Origin: a virus
Direction: 5' to 3' (one strand)
Virus record (IMG/VR): IMGVR_UViG_3300037346_000623
Location: 53,266 to 117,265 of that record
Length of the DNA: 64,000 nt
Shown here: piece by piece, positions 1 to 10,390 of the stretch
How positions within the stretch are numbered: position 1 is the stretch's first letter
Layout of the letters: each line of letters begins with the position of its first letter
The notes under the pieces: generated by a model
Database searches by the model: none
The model's input: only the letters and a program-made list of their open reading frames with translations
What the model was told of the DNA's origin: nothing
Position numbers and translations under genes: made by a program

Positions 1-1029
1 ATAGCTTAAGAAATTTATTCTTGGATTAGCAAGGTCTCTGTCTCCACTAAGTTCATCTATAAGGTGATTACCAACAAGATCTATTTTGGAAGGATTGTTA
101 CAAATATCATCAAAAGCTTGCTCATCTATTGCACAGAATAGACCAGTAGAAGCAGTATTGTTATTTATTAATGTTTGTATATATTGATTTACACCGTTCA
201 AATCAACAAAGTCAGGTATGATACATCCAGTAACGGATGTAACTATAGAAACATTTGGATTAGCAAGGAATTGATCTATTTTCGATTTTATAAACCCATT
301 ATTACTAAAGTATGTACTCCACATTGGGTCAAGATTTAATGCTTGATAATTTGTCCAATTACCATAAACTGCAATAACATCTATAAAATAGTCACTTATA
401 TAATCATACGGATGCATAAACGTAGGAACATTATTAGCACCATACCAATCAATAGCAAATATATTATACCCTAACAGTGGGCTAGATGAATCAGTTGATT
501 TTCTAACTATTATACTCATAGGTGATTTTCCAAGATTAGTTACATTTAACAATTTACCCTGATCTGGAATACTTAAAGTTGCAAGAAAATAATTAGGATC
601 CGCAAACCAAAATCTCTCCTTATTGTAATACGAAGAGTATAATTCACTAGTAACCACACCATTATATTCCTCAGTATCCACAGAGAATGATCTATATGTA
701 ACCTTATCAGGGTCCGCTGATTCGAGATTATCGTTCAGTTTTAAGAGATTTAATGCAAATACTGGGCCTGCATTTAAACACGTTAATATTGATCTATGAA
801 AGAAAGATCCTTTATTTTCGAGTGACGCGTCGATATCACCAAAGATTGATATCATCGTTGTTGCATCAGGAATATAGACAGGTGTATTAAAAGGTCCTTT
901 ATTAGAGAAACCTATAACAAGTCTAATTGTTTGTGATGTAAGTATGACGTTTTGTGATGCGTCAAATTCAAGCGTATAGACACCAGATGCTCTAAATTGA
1001 GAATAGTCTATTTTTACCTTATTTGCCAT
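1..1029 (-). CDS. Tail sheath protein (T4 gp18-like), C-terminus cut by window edge
   Basis: An open frame of 343 codons runs from an ATG at 1029 off the left edge without a stop. The N-terminal part reads RLVIGFSNKGPFNTPVYIPD and continues into a FGD segment, the pattern of contractile-phage sheath N-termini (a GxxxKGPxNxPV stretch followed by an FGD). Sheath subunits polymerise around the tail tube and contract on infection. It lies directly downstream of the large terminase, as gene 18 follows gene 17 in T4, which supports the call. Only the first part of the protein is visible. Confidence 0.8.
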   Translation of the reverse strand, partial: MANKVKIDYSQFRASGVYTLEFDASQNVILTSQTIRLVIGFSNKGPFNTPVYIPDATTMISIFGDIDASLENKGSFFHRSILTCLNAGPVFALNLLKLNDNLESADPDKVTYRSFSVDTEEYNGVVTSELYSSYYNKERFWFADPNYFLATLSIPDQGKLLNVTNLGKSPMSIIVRKSTDSSSPLLGYNIFAIDWYGANNVPTFMHPYDYISDYFIDVIAVYGNWTNYQALNLDPMWSTYFSNNGFIKSKIDQFLANPNVSIVTSVTGCIIPDFVDLNGVNQYIQTLINNNTASTGLFCAIDEQAFDDICNNPSKIDLVGNHLIDELSGDRDLANPRINFLSY

Positions 1030-1091
1030 TATTTTTCAATATATTTTTACTTCTGTACTATATATCAAAAAAAAAATGAGAATTATTGATG

Positions 1092-2918
1092 CTACATTAG
1101 GTTATTGAATTCACTATATGATTTACCTTCCTTAGTTGAAGGTCCTTTCTTATCATCATCGAAAATTTGATCTCCCTCTAATTTTTTTATAATTAAATCC
1201 TTATACTCATTATCCTCCATCTCGTCGAATACCTCGCCAACCATATGATTAAAATCATATCCATCTAAAAGTCCGGGTAGATTGACTAATGTCATCGCAA
1301 CATCATCGTGTCCACTTTGGCTAGAATACGTTCCTCTGTTATTAAGACCGAAAGTAAATAACTCAGGTATAGTCCATTTCTTTTCATTAACCAATATCTT
1401 GTTTTCTCTAACCAGGCTTCTGAGTAATTCACAATACTTCATCTTATTCTTTTCGTTGTATTTTATTCCAGGTTTTAAAGTTCTTGCGCTTTCCGAATGT
1501 TTAGTAAATAAAAACATTTCATCAAAAAATTCATCTCTAGATATTAATTTATCATAGAGGAGTTCACCCTTAAAATTCATCTCCAGAGCTATTTTTACAC
1601 GATCCACAGTAAAAACATTCTCACACAAAACCTGTAATAGCTTAACTACATCCTCTAGCTTTATTTCATTATCTCTAAATACGCCAATCTGAATAAGCCC
1701 GAAGAAATCAGACTCGTCATCATATTCATCTATTTTTTCTATAACTACTTTTGGTAACGGAGTAACTCTAAATATATTTATTACAGTAAAATCCCCCTTT
1801 CCCCCACCGCTAAGATCTATTGATAAAACAAATTTCTTTCCCCTCTCGTTACACGTATCTATATCAAATTTAGGATGCCACCTGAAATTTTCATATGATA
1901 TATTATGATTATGTAATTCACTTATTTCCCTCCATTCATATTCAATCTCATTCTTCTTTATCTTTTTAAGTTCATCAGATCCCAATAATAAACTCGAAGA
2001 ACTTAAAAACTGATTACCGTATTCTTGATTGAAAAGTTCCTCACTTCCCAGGTTACCTATTTCTTTTTGTTTCCATGCTTCATCCCTACCAGGAACTTGC
2101 CACCAGTCAACTCTAATAGGATTAAAACTATTATCACCATCCATCGCACCCTGGTAGATATCATAGAATTTATTCATACCGTTAGGTGTTGATGTTATTA
2201 TTATTCTAGAAACCTTGGACGAGGATACTGTAGGATACGTGGATCTAAAGAATGCCTCCATGAAATTATCATTAATATGTGCAAACTCATCCATATATAA
2301 AAAATGTATAGTAAATCCGATACCTGATGATTTAGTTGTAGTTTTAGCTAAAACCCTACAGCCGTTATCAAAACGCATTGTCATTACATTATTGATTATC
2401 ATACCAGGTTTAAGAAAAAATGGGAGGCCTTTTATTATCGATTTTATTTTATCCATTAACTCTTCTGCAGTATCACCAACATTGGCTAATATCATTGCGT
2501 TCTTATCATGATTAAAGAGAAGATACCAAACAAGAATTATTGAGGATGTTATAGATTTACCAACCTGTCTAGGCGCTAAAAATACATTAAATCTATTTGA
2601 TTGATACTCTTTAAGTACTGATTCCTGATAATCTCTCAATTTTATATACTCAAGTCCAAAGTCTGTCATTACTTTGCAATATTTTGCAAAGTATGCTACA
2701 TCTTCCGCACATTTTTTCATTTCAATAACCTCTTCCCTAGTATATTCCCATTGAAGACTAGGTTTTTTTAACTCAGGATCTTGCTCATAAAATGGATTAT
2801 CAACATCCTTATAATCCAATCCTTCCTCGTCTATTCTTCTCAGAAGTTCATTAACTCTCTCAGTATTCCACAGGGATGTTTCTATCTGATCCTGCTTTTT
2901 GTGTATTATCTCTCCCAT
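1092..2918 (-). CDS. Terminase large subunit (T4 gp17-like packaging ATPase/nuclease)
   Basis: The 608-residue length matches gp17 (610 in T4). A Walker A motif APRQVGKS lies at residues 115-122, Walker B with the catalytic glutamate (FLYMDEF) at 206-212, and an ITSTPNG coupling motif near 241. The C-terminal half carries an RNase H-like nuclease with LSIDLSGGGKGD (D368) and later acidic residues. It pumps DNA into the prohead and cuts the concatemer. The stop is TAG. It starts 2 nt after the stop of the upstream 264-residue gene, so the two are probably translationally coupled. Confidence 0.95.
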   Translation of the reverse strand: MGEIIHKKQDQIETSLWNTERVNELLRRIDEEGLDYKDVDNPFYEQDPELKKPSLQWEYTREEVIEMKKCAEDVAYFAKYCKVMTDFGLEYIKLRDYQESVLKEYQSNRFNVFLAPRQVGKSITSSIILVWYLLFNHDKNAMILANVGDTAEELMDKIKSIIKGLPFFLKPGMIINNVMTMRFDNGCRVLAKTTTKSSGIGFTIHFLYMDEFAHINDNFMEAFFRSTYPTVSSSKVSRIIITSTPNGMNKFYDIYQGAMDGDNSFNPIRVDWWQVPGRDEAWKQKEIGNLGSEELFNQEYGNQFLSSSSLLLGSDELKKIKKNEIEYEWREISELHNHNISYENFRWHPKFDIDTCNERGKKFVLSIDLSGGGKGDFTVINIFRVTPLPKVVIEKIDEYDDESDFFGLIQIGVFRDNEIKLEDVVKLLQVLCENVFTVDRVKIALEMNFKGELLYDKLISRDEFFDEMFLFTKHSESARTLKPGIKYNEKNKMKYCELLRSLVRENKILVNEKKWTIPELFTFGLNNRGTYSSQSGHDDVAMTLVNLPGLLDGYDFNHMVGEVFDEMEDNEYKDLIIKKLEGDQIFDDDKKGPSTKEGKSYSEFNNLM

Positions 2919-2920
2919 TT

Positions 2921-3715
2921 TTAATAAAGATCATCCTCTATGATGAAATCATCATCACAAAAATCCTCATCAGCTTTAGCTACATTTGGATTATCAAGAT
3001 CTAATGTTTTTTTGTGTTTGGCGTTAACTACTGCATTAGGTTCAATTACCTCCGCTGTAATATCAACAACCTCAGATCCTATTATATCTCTAAGTCCCTC
3101 CATTATTCCTCTGGTACCTCTTGATTTAATTCCTCCGTTATCTGTTATTGCTGAGGCTGTAGCATTATAGGATTCACCAGGATTTGATTGATCCATCACA
3201 ACCCTATTGGTTTGTTTTTTCTCATCAATCTCAATTCTGGATTTTTTATAATTCTGTTCCATTTTTTCAAGATAGGCCTGATAATCCTTGGGCATTTGCA
3301 TAATCTGTGATTGCATTTGAGCAAGAACTTCAAAGAGTCTAGGATTTGTATTTCCTAGATCTATCTCCTCTAGTATTTTGGTTATTGTATGTTGAGCTGT
3401 CTTTAATTGGAACATCATGGCGGATACATTCATCGTATCCATTTTTTTCTTTAGCTCCACATGTTTAGCTCCAGCATTTTCTGTACTAAGATCAACATAA
3501 AACTCAGCCAATGAATCCATAAGGGACTTGGCATCCGATGATGCAGATGATTGTTCACCAGCAAAATCCATAAGATCTGTAGTTTTTATTCGGGGAAGAT
3601 CTAAAGAATCAGCAACAAAAGATGCATTGAAACTCTCATCCATCAATATAGAATCGAGATTCTCTTTTATTCTTTCCTCTATTACCTTCTCAGGCTTTGG
3701 TTTTCTTCTTGGCAT
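2921..3715 (-). CDS. Probable small terminase subunit (gp16 position)
   Basis: A 264-residue protein with a basic start (MPRRKPKPEK), a predicted coiled-coil centre (about residues 85-170, with EKMEQNYKKSRIEIDEKK) and a very acidic tail (DEDFCDDDFIIEDD). I do not recognise a domain by sequence. In T4 the gene just before gene 17 is gene 16, the small terminase that recognises DNA and regulates gp17, and a helical oligomer with disordered tails would fit. The assignment rests on synteny and general architecture only; a scaffolding or neck protein is the alternative. Confidence 0.45.
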   Translation of the reverse strand: MPRRKPKPEKVIEERIKENLDSILMDESFNASFVADSLDLPRIKTTDLMDFAGEQSSASSDAKSLMDSLAEFYVDLSTENAGAKHVELKKKMDTMNVSAMMFQLKTAQHTITKILEEIDLGNTNPRLFEVLAQMQSQIMQMPKDYQAYLEKMEQNYKKSRIEIDEKKQTNRVVMDQSNPGESYNATASAITDNGGIKSRGTRGIMEGLRDIIGSEVVDITAEVIEPNAVVNAKHKKTLDLDNPNVAKADEDFCDDDFIIEDDLY

Positions 3716-3718
3716 AAT

Positions 3719-6211
3719 TTATTTATTTCTTGCAAATTTGGGTATATTTAGCAAAGGTTTAGCGTTATCTATTATATGTGCTAGCTGGGAATCTCTAACG
3801 ATATTCTGATTAAGGACAGTTGACTGATTATCTATATCTATCATATTTTTAAATAATCTTACGTTACTGATGTGTATAGGACCAGTAAAAATCTTATATG
3901 AATTATTATCCGTACCATAATATGGACTGAATTTATCAGTAACCATATTGGAAGGTGCATTAAAAACTATATGATCAGTAAACATTCTTGAATCCTCGTG
4001 TAATTTAGACAATTTACTAGATTGATCAGGAGAACTATTTGTAGGATCATAAGTTATTCCCCATATTATTGAAGATATCTGCTTATATACATTAGAGAAA
4101 TTTATAACAACACCGTACCATTCATCTATGGAAGGTATAAACTGTAGGGTAGTATTTATAATTAGATCATTAAATCTAACAACCAGACTTCCTGTTTCTA
4201 GGAAAATATTTGTTAATTCATCAGTTACACCTGAATGTATAATATCGGCTCTGAATCCCTTAATATCTCCATTCTGATCCTCATATAATCCACTTATTAA
4301 ATTTCTAGATTGTGCCTTTTGCATTCTCCATGTAACAGGGCCAACCGAGAAATTCTCAGATTTATTAATAATCTTAAATTTATATTCATCTATAATACTA
4401 GCAACCTGATATCCGCCACTATGCGGGAGATCACCCTTTATTGCTACGTATCCCTCAGGATTAGTTTGATAGGTATCCCAACTTTCAAGATTATGTTTCC
4501 TTGGATATGAATTAAAAATAATAAAATCATTATCGTATGATTCCAGAGATATGTTTATAACTGGATATGGTCTTTTCATCAGCTGCTGATTATTATAAAG
4601 ATTCTTTATATTAAACCATGCTGTAAATGCTAACTCTTCACCTATACTAATTTTCGGAAGTAACTTATAGCGGATAGCCTCCCTGTATTGCTTGGTTGCG
4701 TATATAAAATCGGAGTCATCCACAAATGATCCATAGAGATCATAATAGTCATTAAATACTATAGTCCAGTTATTATTAAGATCATATCCTATTATTGATA
4801 AATCTTTATAAACATATGATCTTATAGGATCCTGTGACATCTGTGTTATTGTAGTTGCATACTGCTGGGGGTTTGTTATTTTAAGTTCCTCGCTTTGTAC
4901 TTCTGCTCCAAATAAATCACTAGTTGTAAGACTTATACCATCAAGCTCCTCCTTATGTGCTGGGTCTCTAAAGTAAGTATTACTTTTAGGATTATATTTT
5001 TTAAGCTCAATTTTAAAATAAACAGGAGCGTTCATAAAATCTCTAAATAGATAGGTTGAGTTTATTTCATAGATTCTATTTGTTATTGGAAAGTATATAA
5101 TATCTCTTTTTCTTGGTTGCGATCCCTTACCGAATATTGACTCGAAATATCTTTTATCAATTTGAACCTCAAAAGGATCATCATAATTTAATCCAAAAGG
5201 ATCAAAATTTATTTTATTATCAGGAAATTGGTTCTGATTAACCATTAATTTTACGCATTTTTCAGAAACAACATTAAATAAGGTATATTCTCTAAGGACA
5301 ACATCTCTACCTCTAGCCTGGGGTTGAACTGAATAATAATTAGCATCAAGACCAAACATCTTATTAACCATTAAGCTAAGGTCCTGATATATGTTCAGTG
5401 CTTTATTAACAGCATAAGGCTTGAATGTAAACCCGCAATCAGAAAAAACAACAGGTCGATTAGAGGTTTCTGGCGAACATATGGGGGATGGTCTGCTTTG
5501 TATCTTTTCTGGTATTGAACCAAAATCAAGATCCAAATCAAAGCTAACTATAACAACAGATGGATCTATAGGTTCATTAGTATTATAAATTATACCTCCG
5601 TCCGGACCTATAAGAACTGACGTGAATCTAAACTCAGGATAGAATTTATTAGATGGATCCAAATCAATCGAAAAAACATCAGAGAAATTATTGGTTAGTC
5701 CATTAAGGGCCGTACCAACATTCGTCCATAGAGACCACGTTTTTCCGTCTATACTATATCTAAAATCTATTGATATATCATTAGCATCCAGGATTGATCC
5801 ATTATTATTCGAATAAACAGTATCAATTATCCATCCATTGAATTTAGTAGCATTCTCGAAAGGTTTATCCCATGTTAATACCCTATAATTACCTATATAG
5901 GTGAAGTTTAAGGCACTTTCGAGCTGCTCCATTCTTAAACCATAATATTCAGGGGTTTCGCATGGCATATACATTGTATTACCGCTGACCATAATTTCAT
6001 GAAATCCCCAGCAGCCTAATTGTTTAGCTCTAGCTCTCGCACCATTTTCAGTACTAAATATATTATCGACCGATGATTCGAGTACTTTATCGGTATTTTC
6101 AAGTCCATCATGATAAGCATATCTAGGATCCGATATATCGTATTGTTCACCCTCAGTATTATATACAGGTGTACCGTTTTTTGGAAATCTATTCTCTGGA
6201 TAAAAGCTCAT
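3719..6211 (-). CDS. Large structural protein of the neck/tail module, function unknown
   Basis: An 830-residue protein starting MSFYPENRFPKNGTPVYNTE. It is rich in beta-favouring and Asn/Asp/Tyr residues, has no signal peptide or transmembrane segment, and near residues 600-800 reads like a concanavalin/laminin-G-type beta sandwich (repeated WYGVVINF, HISNVRLFKN-type strands), which is common in phage adhesins and decoration proteins. It sits between gp15-like and gp16-like genes in a structural operon, where T4 has nothing of this size, so it is probably a lineage-specific virion protein. Inference only. Confidence 0.55.
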   Translation of the reverse strand: MSFYPENRFPKNGTPVYNTEGEQYDISDPRYAYHDGLENTDKVLESSVDNIFSTENGARARAKQLGCWGFHEIMVSGNTMYMPCETPEYYGLRMEQLESALNFTYIGNYRVLTWDKPFENATKFNGWIIDTVYSNNNGSILDANDISIDFRYSIDGKTWSLWTNVGTALNGLTNNFSDVFSIDLDPSNKFYPEFRFTSVLIGPDGGIIYNTNEPIDPSVVIVSFDLDLDFGSIPEKIQSRPSPICSPETSNRPVVFSDCGFTFKPYAVNKALNIYQDLSLMVNKMFGLDANYYSVQPQARGRDVVLREYTLFNVVSEKCVKLMVNQNQFPDNKINFDPFGLNYDDPFEVQIDKRYFESIFGKGSQPRKRDIIYFPITNRIYEINSTYLFRDFMNAPVYFKIELKKYNPKSNTYFRDPAHKEELDGISLTTSDLFGAEVQSEELKITNPQQYATTITQMSQDPIRSYVYKDLSIIGYDLNNNWTIVFNDYYDLYGSFVDDSDFIYATKQYREAIRYKLLPKISIGEELAFTAWFNIKNLYNNQQLMKRPYPVINISLESYDNDFIIFNSYPRKHNLESWDTYQTNPEGYVAIKGDLPHSGGYQVASIIDEYKFKIINKSENFSVGPVTWRMQKAQSRNLISGLYEDQNGDIKGFRADIIHSGVTDELTNIFLETGSLVVRFNDLIINTTLQFIPSIDEWYGVVINFSNVYKQISSIIWGITYDPTNSSPDQSSKLSKLHEDSRMFTDHIVFNAPSNMVTDKFSPYYGTDNNSYKIFTGPIHISNVRLFKNMIDIDNQSTVLNQNIVRDSQLAHIIDNAKPLLNIPKFARNK

Positions 6212-6260
6212 TTCTATTTATACTTTTTCTTATATATCAAAAAATCCTAGACTATAAACA

Positions 6261-6292
6261 AAAAAAAAGGATCCAATAGGATCCTCTTTTTA
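6261..6292 (-). terminator. Rho-independent terminator
   Basis: Hairpin with AAAAGGATCC and GGATCC arms around a 4-nt AATA loop, followed by a T run on either strand. It lies directly downstream of the 90-residue gene and upstream of the 830-residue gene. Confidence 0.7.
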
Positions 6293-6304
6293 ATATTACT
6301 AAAA

Positions 6305-6577
6305 TTAAGATTTGGTATAGATCCCGCTAACAAGATCTAATTTACCATCGCCATGTTCTCCAACAACCTTAGCTTGTAGTTCTTCCTCCCTGATATTTAT
6401 TCTGCTGGCCTCATTATAGAGATGCTCAAGCTCCTGCTCCATCATGGACAAATCTTTTTTATAAAAAGAAACCTGAACGTTTAACCTTCCTATTTTTACA
6501 ACATTCTCAGTAAGTTCATCCTTCAATGTTTGAACCTCTAATAATAGCTCATCGCTTAATTTAATTTCCTGACTCAT
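6305..6577 (-). CDS. Small coiled-coil protein, unknown function
   Basis: A 90-residue protein. Residues 5-70 show heptad-like Leu/Ile/Val spacing with many charged residues (LSDELLLEVQTLKDEL, LSMMEQELEHLYNEA), predicting a long coiled coil. It lies within the neck/tail-completion operon and ends just before a terminator. No family recognised; possibly a small chaperone or scaffold for tail completion. Confidence 0.6.
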   Translation of the reverse strand: MSQEIKLSDELLLEVQTLKDELTENVVKIGRLNVQVSFYKKDLSMMEQELEHLYNEASRINIREEELQAKVVGEHGDGKLDLVSGIYTKS

Positions 6578-6621
6578 TTTAATTTTTTAATTTATACTAA
6601 TAATAGTAATTATTGTTTCAT

Positions 6622-6912
6622 TTATATCCCGTTTTTTCTAGTAGGAAAAACCCCACCTATTATTGGCGCAATAAATTGAGAAACACTCTTATTTGAATTT
6701 CCTCCATCGAGTATATCGCTAAAATCCTTACCAACCGGATTTGGATTAGAATAGAAATTACCAGAAGCTTTAACTTCCATTATTTCTATTGTATCTGTTT
6801 TTCTAACATAAGCATTACCAGTGCCAATAAAATAAAGCTGATCTCTAGTTTTGCTATCGCTTCCATCTATTATTCTATTCTCTATTGATAATATTCTATC
6901 GTCTATTGCCAT
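6622..6912 (-). CDS. Small structural-operon protein, unknown function
   Basis: A 96-residue protein beginning MAIDDRILSIENRIIDGSDS and ending FPTRKNGI, with a probable beta-rich middle (DQLYFIGTGNAYVRKTDTIEIMEV). No recognised family. It starts 14 nt after the gp15-like gene and is co-oriented with the tail genes, so it probably encodes a minor virion or assembly protein. Confidence 0.55.
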   Translation of the reverse strand: MAIDDRILSIENRIIDGSDSKTRDQLYFIGTGNAYVRKTDTIEIMEVKASGNFYSNPNPVGKDFSDILDGGNSNKSVSQFIAPIIGGVFPTRKNGI

Positions 6913-6926
6913 TTTTTTTTATTATT

Positions 6927-7673
6927 TTATAATATTTCCCTTCTATTAGGCGGATTTGTATTTTTTGATATTACTTGTTTAACTCTAAGCCCAGCTTGCA
7001 TAAGATTACCCCTAAATCTTTCAGTTGATAGGTCTTTATCAGGAAAATATGTTTCCAGTGCTACTGAGAAGTTAAATGTTATATATTCTTGAGATGCGTA
7101 TGTAAATTCATACTGTTTGGTTAATTCATACGATTCTGGGAATCCAACCGTTACTGGTATTCGCATACCTTCAAATTCGAAGCTATAACTATAAGTTTTA
7201 TAGAATGTTCTGATAACATTCTGATATATTTTAAAGGCATCAAGTAGTGTATCTATTTTCATAGCTATGCCAAATGACAAATTAAGAGGTATAGAATTAG
7301 TATGAGACGAAAGAGTTTTCATCTCCCCTTTAACGTCTTCAACTGCATAAGACATTCTAACATATTTATTAGTTAATGCCTGAGCATCTATATCTGAAGA
7401 CTGATATGATACTATTCCTCTCGGCAATATATCATAATTCCCTTCCGCATGAGGAAGATTGTCTATACAGTTCTCATATTCAACAAAAGAATCCATCAAG
7501 AATGATTCATCTCCAGTTAAGGAGAAAAAAAATGGAATATAAACCTCTATTTTTTCCTGCTGATCATTAACCTGAAAATATGTTACCTTCTCGTTTAGGG
7601 ATCTAAGTAAACCTATTATAAGATTTCTTAGATATACATCATCCATATTAAATTTTTCTAAAAATCCCGACAT
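6927..7673 (-). CDS. Probable tail sheath stabiliser / tail terminator (gp15-like)
   Basis: A 248-residue soluble protein. Features that fit T4-type gp15 (and related neck proteins) are an N-terminal helix (MDDVYLRNLIIGLLRSLNEK), a long beta-rich middle with VYIPFFFSLTGDESFL, and a segment RIPVTVGFPESYELTKQYEF resembling the 'Y..T...R.P....YP' region of that family. gp15 caps the tail and joins it to the neck. Position upstream of gp17/gp18 also matches. The similarity is weak by eye, so the label is tentative. Confidence 0.5.
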   Translation of the reverse strand: MSGFLEKFNMDDVYLRNLIIGLLRSLNEKVTYFQVNDQQEKIEVYIPFFFSLTGDESFLMDSFVEYENCIDNLPHAEGNYDILPRGIVSYQSSDIDAQALTNKYVRMSYAVEDVKGEMKTLSSHTNSIPLNLSFGIAMKIDTLLDAFKIYQNVIRTFYKTYSYSFEFEGMRIPVTVGFPESYELTKQYEFTYASQEYITFNFSVALETYFPDKDLSTERFRGNLMQAGLRVKQVISKNTNPPNRREIL

Positions 7674-7678
7674 AATTA

Positions 7679-8686
7679 TTAAGGTGTCACAGTGACAAAA
7701 TTTATTTTTATTTTACTGGTCGAACCAGAAGTATTAGATGCAGTTAATATAACTGTATAATCACCAGCATAATTATAGGAAACCATTGGATTCTGTGCTG
7801 TACTTCCTGTTGGAGATGCAGAAGGTCCGAAAATCCAATTCCATCCAGTAGGAGCAAATTGCCATGGCGAATTTGGTGATGTATCCTTAAATGAAACGGT
7901 TGCACCAGTAGCTGTTATTAAATTATACGTAGCTCCAGTACCTGATGTGAAGTTGGTATAGGGTGGTGCTGGTATAGGACCCTTCCTGCTAATAACACCA
8001 TCCGGTGTGGTATCAAAATCAGGATAACCCAATGGTATATCATCAAGTCTGCCTGGTGTTTTTTGTCTTATTACTGGAATTTCTGCATATCTTATCTGGA
8101 GTGGATAACCAGAATCATCGGAGTATTTAGGATGTTCAAAATACCCATTAAGATAATCGGATTCACTTATTGCAGTTATATTAGTATAATGTAATCTAAG
8201 CATCTCTGAACAATCTTTAACAGTCGATTGGCTTAGAGTTTTTATAACAACAAAAGATTTAACTGTGTTTCCTATTATATTTCTCTCTATATTTAGATTG
8301 TCATATATTATAAAAAAATAATTACTAGTTGAAACCTTAGTAATTATAGGAATATTTCTACTGGAAACCGTAGTTGTTACGTATTCACGAGGTATATTAT
8401 TTCTGGGTGCAAGTAAACCAACACCAAATATTCCCATCTGTTTAATAGACGAAGGTAATACTTCCATATCTTCTATAGAAATAGAATCCAATCCATCAAC
8501 CTTGTTCTTTGTACTTTTTATGAGTATACTTTCTTGGGCCTTTGATGGTGGTACTTCGAAACTAGTGACAGGAACACCAATTAGTTCAGGGATTTTATCC
8601 TTATTGCTCTTTATTAAAGCATTTTCCTGTTTAGGACTTAGCTCTTTCGGATCCGAATTTATCCTTATTGATTGTCTAACTCTCAA
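7679..8686 (-). CDS. Neck/tail structural protein with C-terminal PKD-like domain
   Basis: A 335-residue protein. The first roughly 230 residues are unassigned; by position they could be a gp13/gp14 neck protein. The last roughly 85 residues (ATVSFKDTS...WNWIFG...YAGDYTVILTASN) form a PKD-type immunoglobulin-like fold, recognised by the W-x-F-G core and the YxxxGxYTVxLTxxN signature. Such Ig-like domains commonly decorate phage virions and bind surface glycans. It starts 39 nt downstream of the gp46-like gene. Confidence 0.6.
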   Translation of the reverse strand: MRVRQSIRINSDPKELSPKQENALIKSNKDKIPELIGVPVTSFEVPPSKAQESILIKSTKNKVDGLDSISIEDMEVLPSSIKQMGIFGVGLLAPRNNIPREYVTTTVSSRNIPIITKVSTSNYFFIIYDNLNIERNIIGNTVKSFVVIKTLSQSTVKDCSEMLRLHYTNITAISESDYLNGYFEHPKYSDDSGYPLQIRYAEIPVIRQKTPGRLDDIPLGYPDFDTTPDGVISRKGPIPAPPYTNFTSGTGATYNLITATGATVSFKDTSPNSPWQFAPTGWNWIFGPSASPTGSTAQNPMVSYNYAGDYTVILTASNTSGSTSKIKINFVTVTP

Positions 8687-8725
8687 TTTAGTTTTTTTAT
8701 TCTATATATTCGATAGATCAACTTA

Positions 8726-10390
8726 TTAAAATTGATCTATCGTCATAGAAGAGAAACTATTTGTTTTTTTTATATCTATTTTCCAATCAAAGATCTCATG
8801 GGGCATAGGAGCATGATTTATGACAAATATATTAAGACCCATTTCCCTCGAATTTTTTTGCAGTACCTTTAAGATAGAGGTAACACCATCAGGATCAACT
8901 GAACTAAATAACTCATCGAGAAATAGTAAATTTATCGAACTGAATTTTAATTTCATTAATTTCATTATAGCAATAAGTACAACGAAATCAACCTTTTTCA
9001 TTTCACCAGTACTTAGTGTTTGTACAGGTATTTCTATACCCATTTGATATATTGATGCCTTAAATTCATCATCAAATATAATCTGATATTCCAAATGTAG
9101 TGATTCTAATAAATCCATTATTTCTGAATTCAGAGATGGCAATATAGTTTTTATTGCCATCTGCTTAACCCCCTTCTCACTAAGAATTTCATCAAGGGTT
9201 TTAACCCATGCATTCTTTTCAGCAGATTTGAAAACATCATCCTTTATTCTATCTCTATCAATTTCCAGATTTCTTATTATATTTTCTAATGATTTTACCT
9301 GACCGTCATTTTTTTTATTATTGAGTAATTCTATATCACGGAGAATATCCCTTATTCTCTGAGATATCTTATTGTTTTTTTCCTGGAGATCAACTTTTAT
9401 AGTTTTCATCTCAGATTCCTTATTCTTAAGATTACCTATAATTTCTTCAGAATCGTCTAATTTAGATTTTGATTCATCCAGCTCATTCTCCATCGATTCC
9501 TTTTTATGTAAATGAAATCCACCGCTAAGTGAACTTTCACATGTCGGGCAAAGATCAGATTCATATAACTTTAATCTACGGCTAAGAGAATCAACATTAC
9601 CTCTTATTTCAAGAAGCTCCTTGGTTGACGTATATAAAAGATCTGCTAATTTTGACTCATCTTCCTTAAACTTATTTATTTTATCAGTATGTAATTCCTG
9701 GAGCTTCAGAAAAGAATCAAGTGATTTATTAAGTTCAACCATCTCATTCTTTATATCCTCCTCCATTTGATTTAATAGAATGTCCATCTCCTCCACAGAT
9801 CTGGAAATAGCAGACTCTGTTGTGGATAGACTACCTGAAAGGGTATCGAGTGATTCTTTTATTTTTTTAATCTCACCCTTTAATAATTCCCTCATTTGAT
9901 TTAAAATATTAAAACCAAATATTTTATCAATAATCGCTCTTTTATCTTGTGGTGACATTTTTATAAAAGATTTGAAATCGTTTATAGATAGTGATATTGT
10001 ATTGTTAAATACATAATACGGTATCCCTATAAGATCATCAGCAAGGTAAGATTGAACATTACTATTTCCTGCCTGATCATATGGGATTCCATTTATGGAT
10101 AGGGAGAAAACGGAGGGTTCAAGTCCTCTCTCAATAGTAATTATTTTTCCATTATTTTCAAATTCTATTTTAACCCATGCATGTCCGTTTATTCTGTTAG
10201 GAATATCACTTAATTTCTTACCTTCAACCTTCCCATATAAAGCAAACGCAATGACTTGCGATATAGTGGTCTTTCCTGCACCATTCTCTCCAACTATCTG
10301 AAAAAGACAAGCCTCATTTGGAAATTCTAAGGTCTGCAATCTATTTCCATATGATGAGAAATTTCTCCATTCAATTTTTAATATCTTCAT
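8726..10390 (-). CDS. gp46-like recombination endonuclease subunit (SbcC/Rad50 type)
   Basis: A 554-residue protein of the SMC/Rad50 family. Walker A GENGAGKT lies at residues 34-41. Two coiled-coil stretches flank a zinc hook CPTC near residue 283. A signature motif (LSTGEMKKVDF) and Walker B (INLLFLDELF) lie near residues 470-500, with a final H-loop (FVINHAPMP). With the gp47-like nuclease encoded directly upstream it processes DNA ends for recombination-dependent replication and host DNA breakdown. Its start overlaps the stop of gp47 by one base (ATGA type), so translation is coupled. Confidence 0.95.
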   Translation of the reverse strand: MKILKIEWRNFSSYGNRLQTLEFPNEACLFQIVGENGAGKTTISQVIAFALYGKVEGKKLSDIPNRINGHAWVKIEFENNGKIITIERGLEPSVFSLSINGIPYDQAGNSNVQSYLADDLIGIPYYVFNNTISLSINDFKSFIKMSPQDKRAIIDKIFGFNILNQMRELLKGEIKKIKESLDTLSGSLSTTESAISRSVEEMDILLNQMEEDIKNEMVELNKSLDSFLKLQELHTDKINKFKEDESKLADLLYTSTKELLEIRGNVDSLSRRLKLYESDLCPTCESSLSGGFHLHKKESMENELDESKSKLDDSEEIIGNLKNKESEMKTIKVDLQEKNNKISQRIRDILRDIELLNNKKNDGQVKSLENIIRNLEIDRDRIKDDVFKSAEKNAWVKTLDEILSEKGVKQMAIKTILPSLNSEIMDLLESLHLEYQIIFDDEFKASIYQMGIEIPVQTLSTGEMKKVDFVVLIAIMKLMKLKFSSINLLFLDELFSSVDPDGVTSILKVLQKNSREMGLNIFVINHAPMPHEIFDWKIDIKKTNSFSSMTIDQF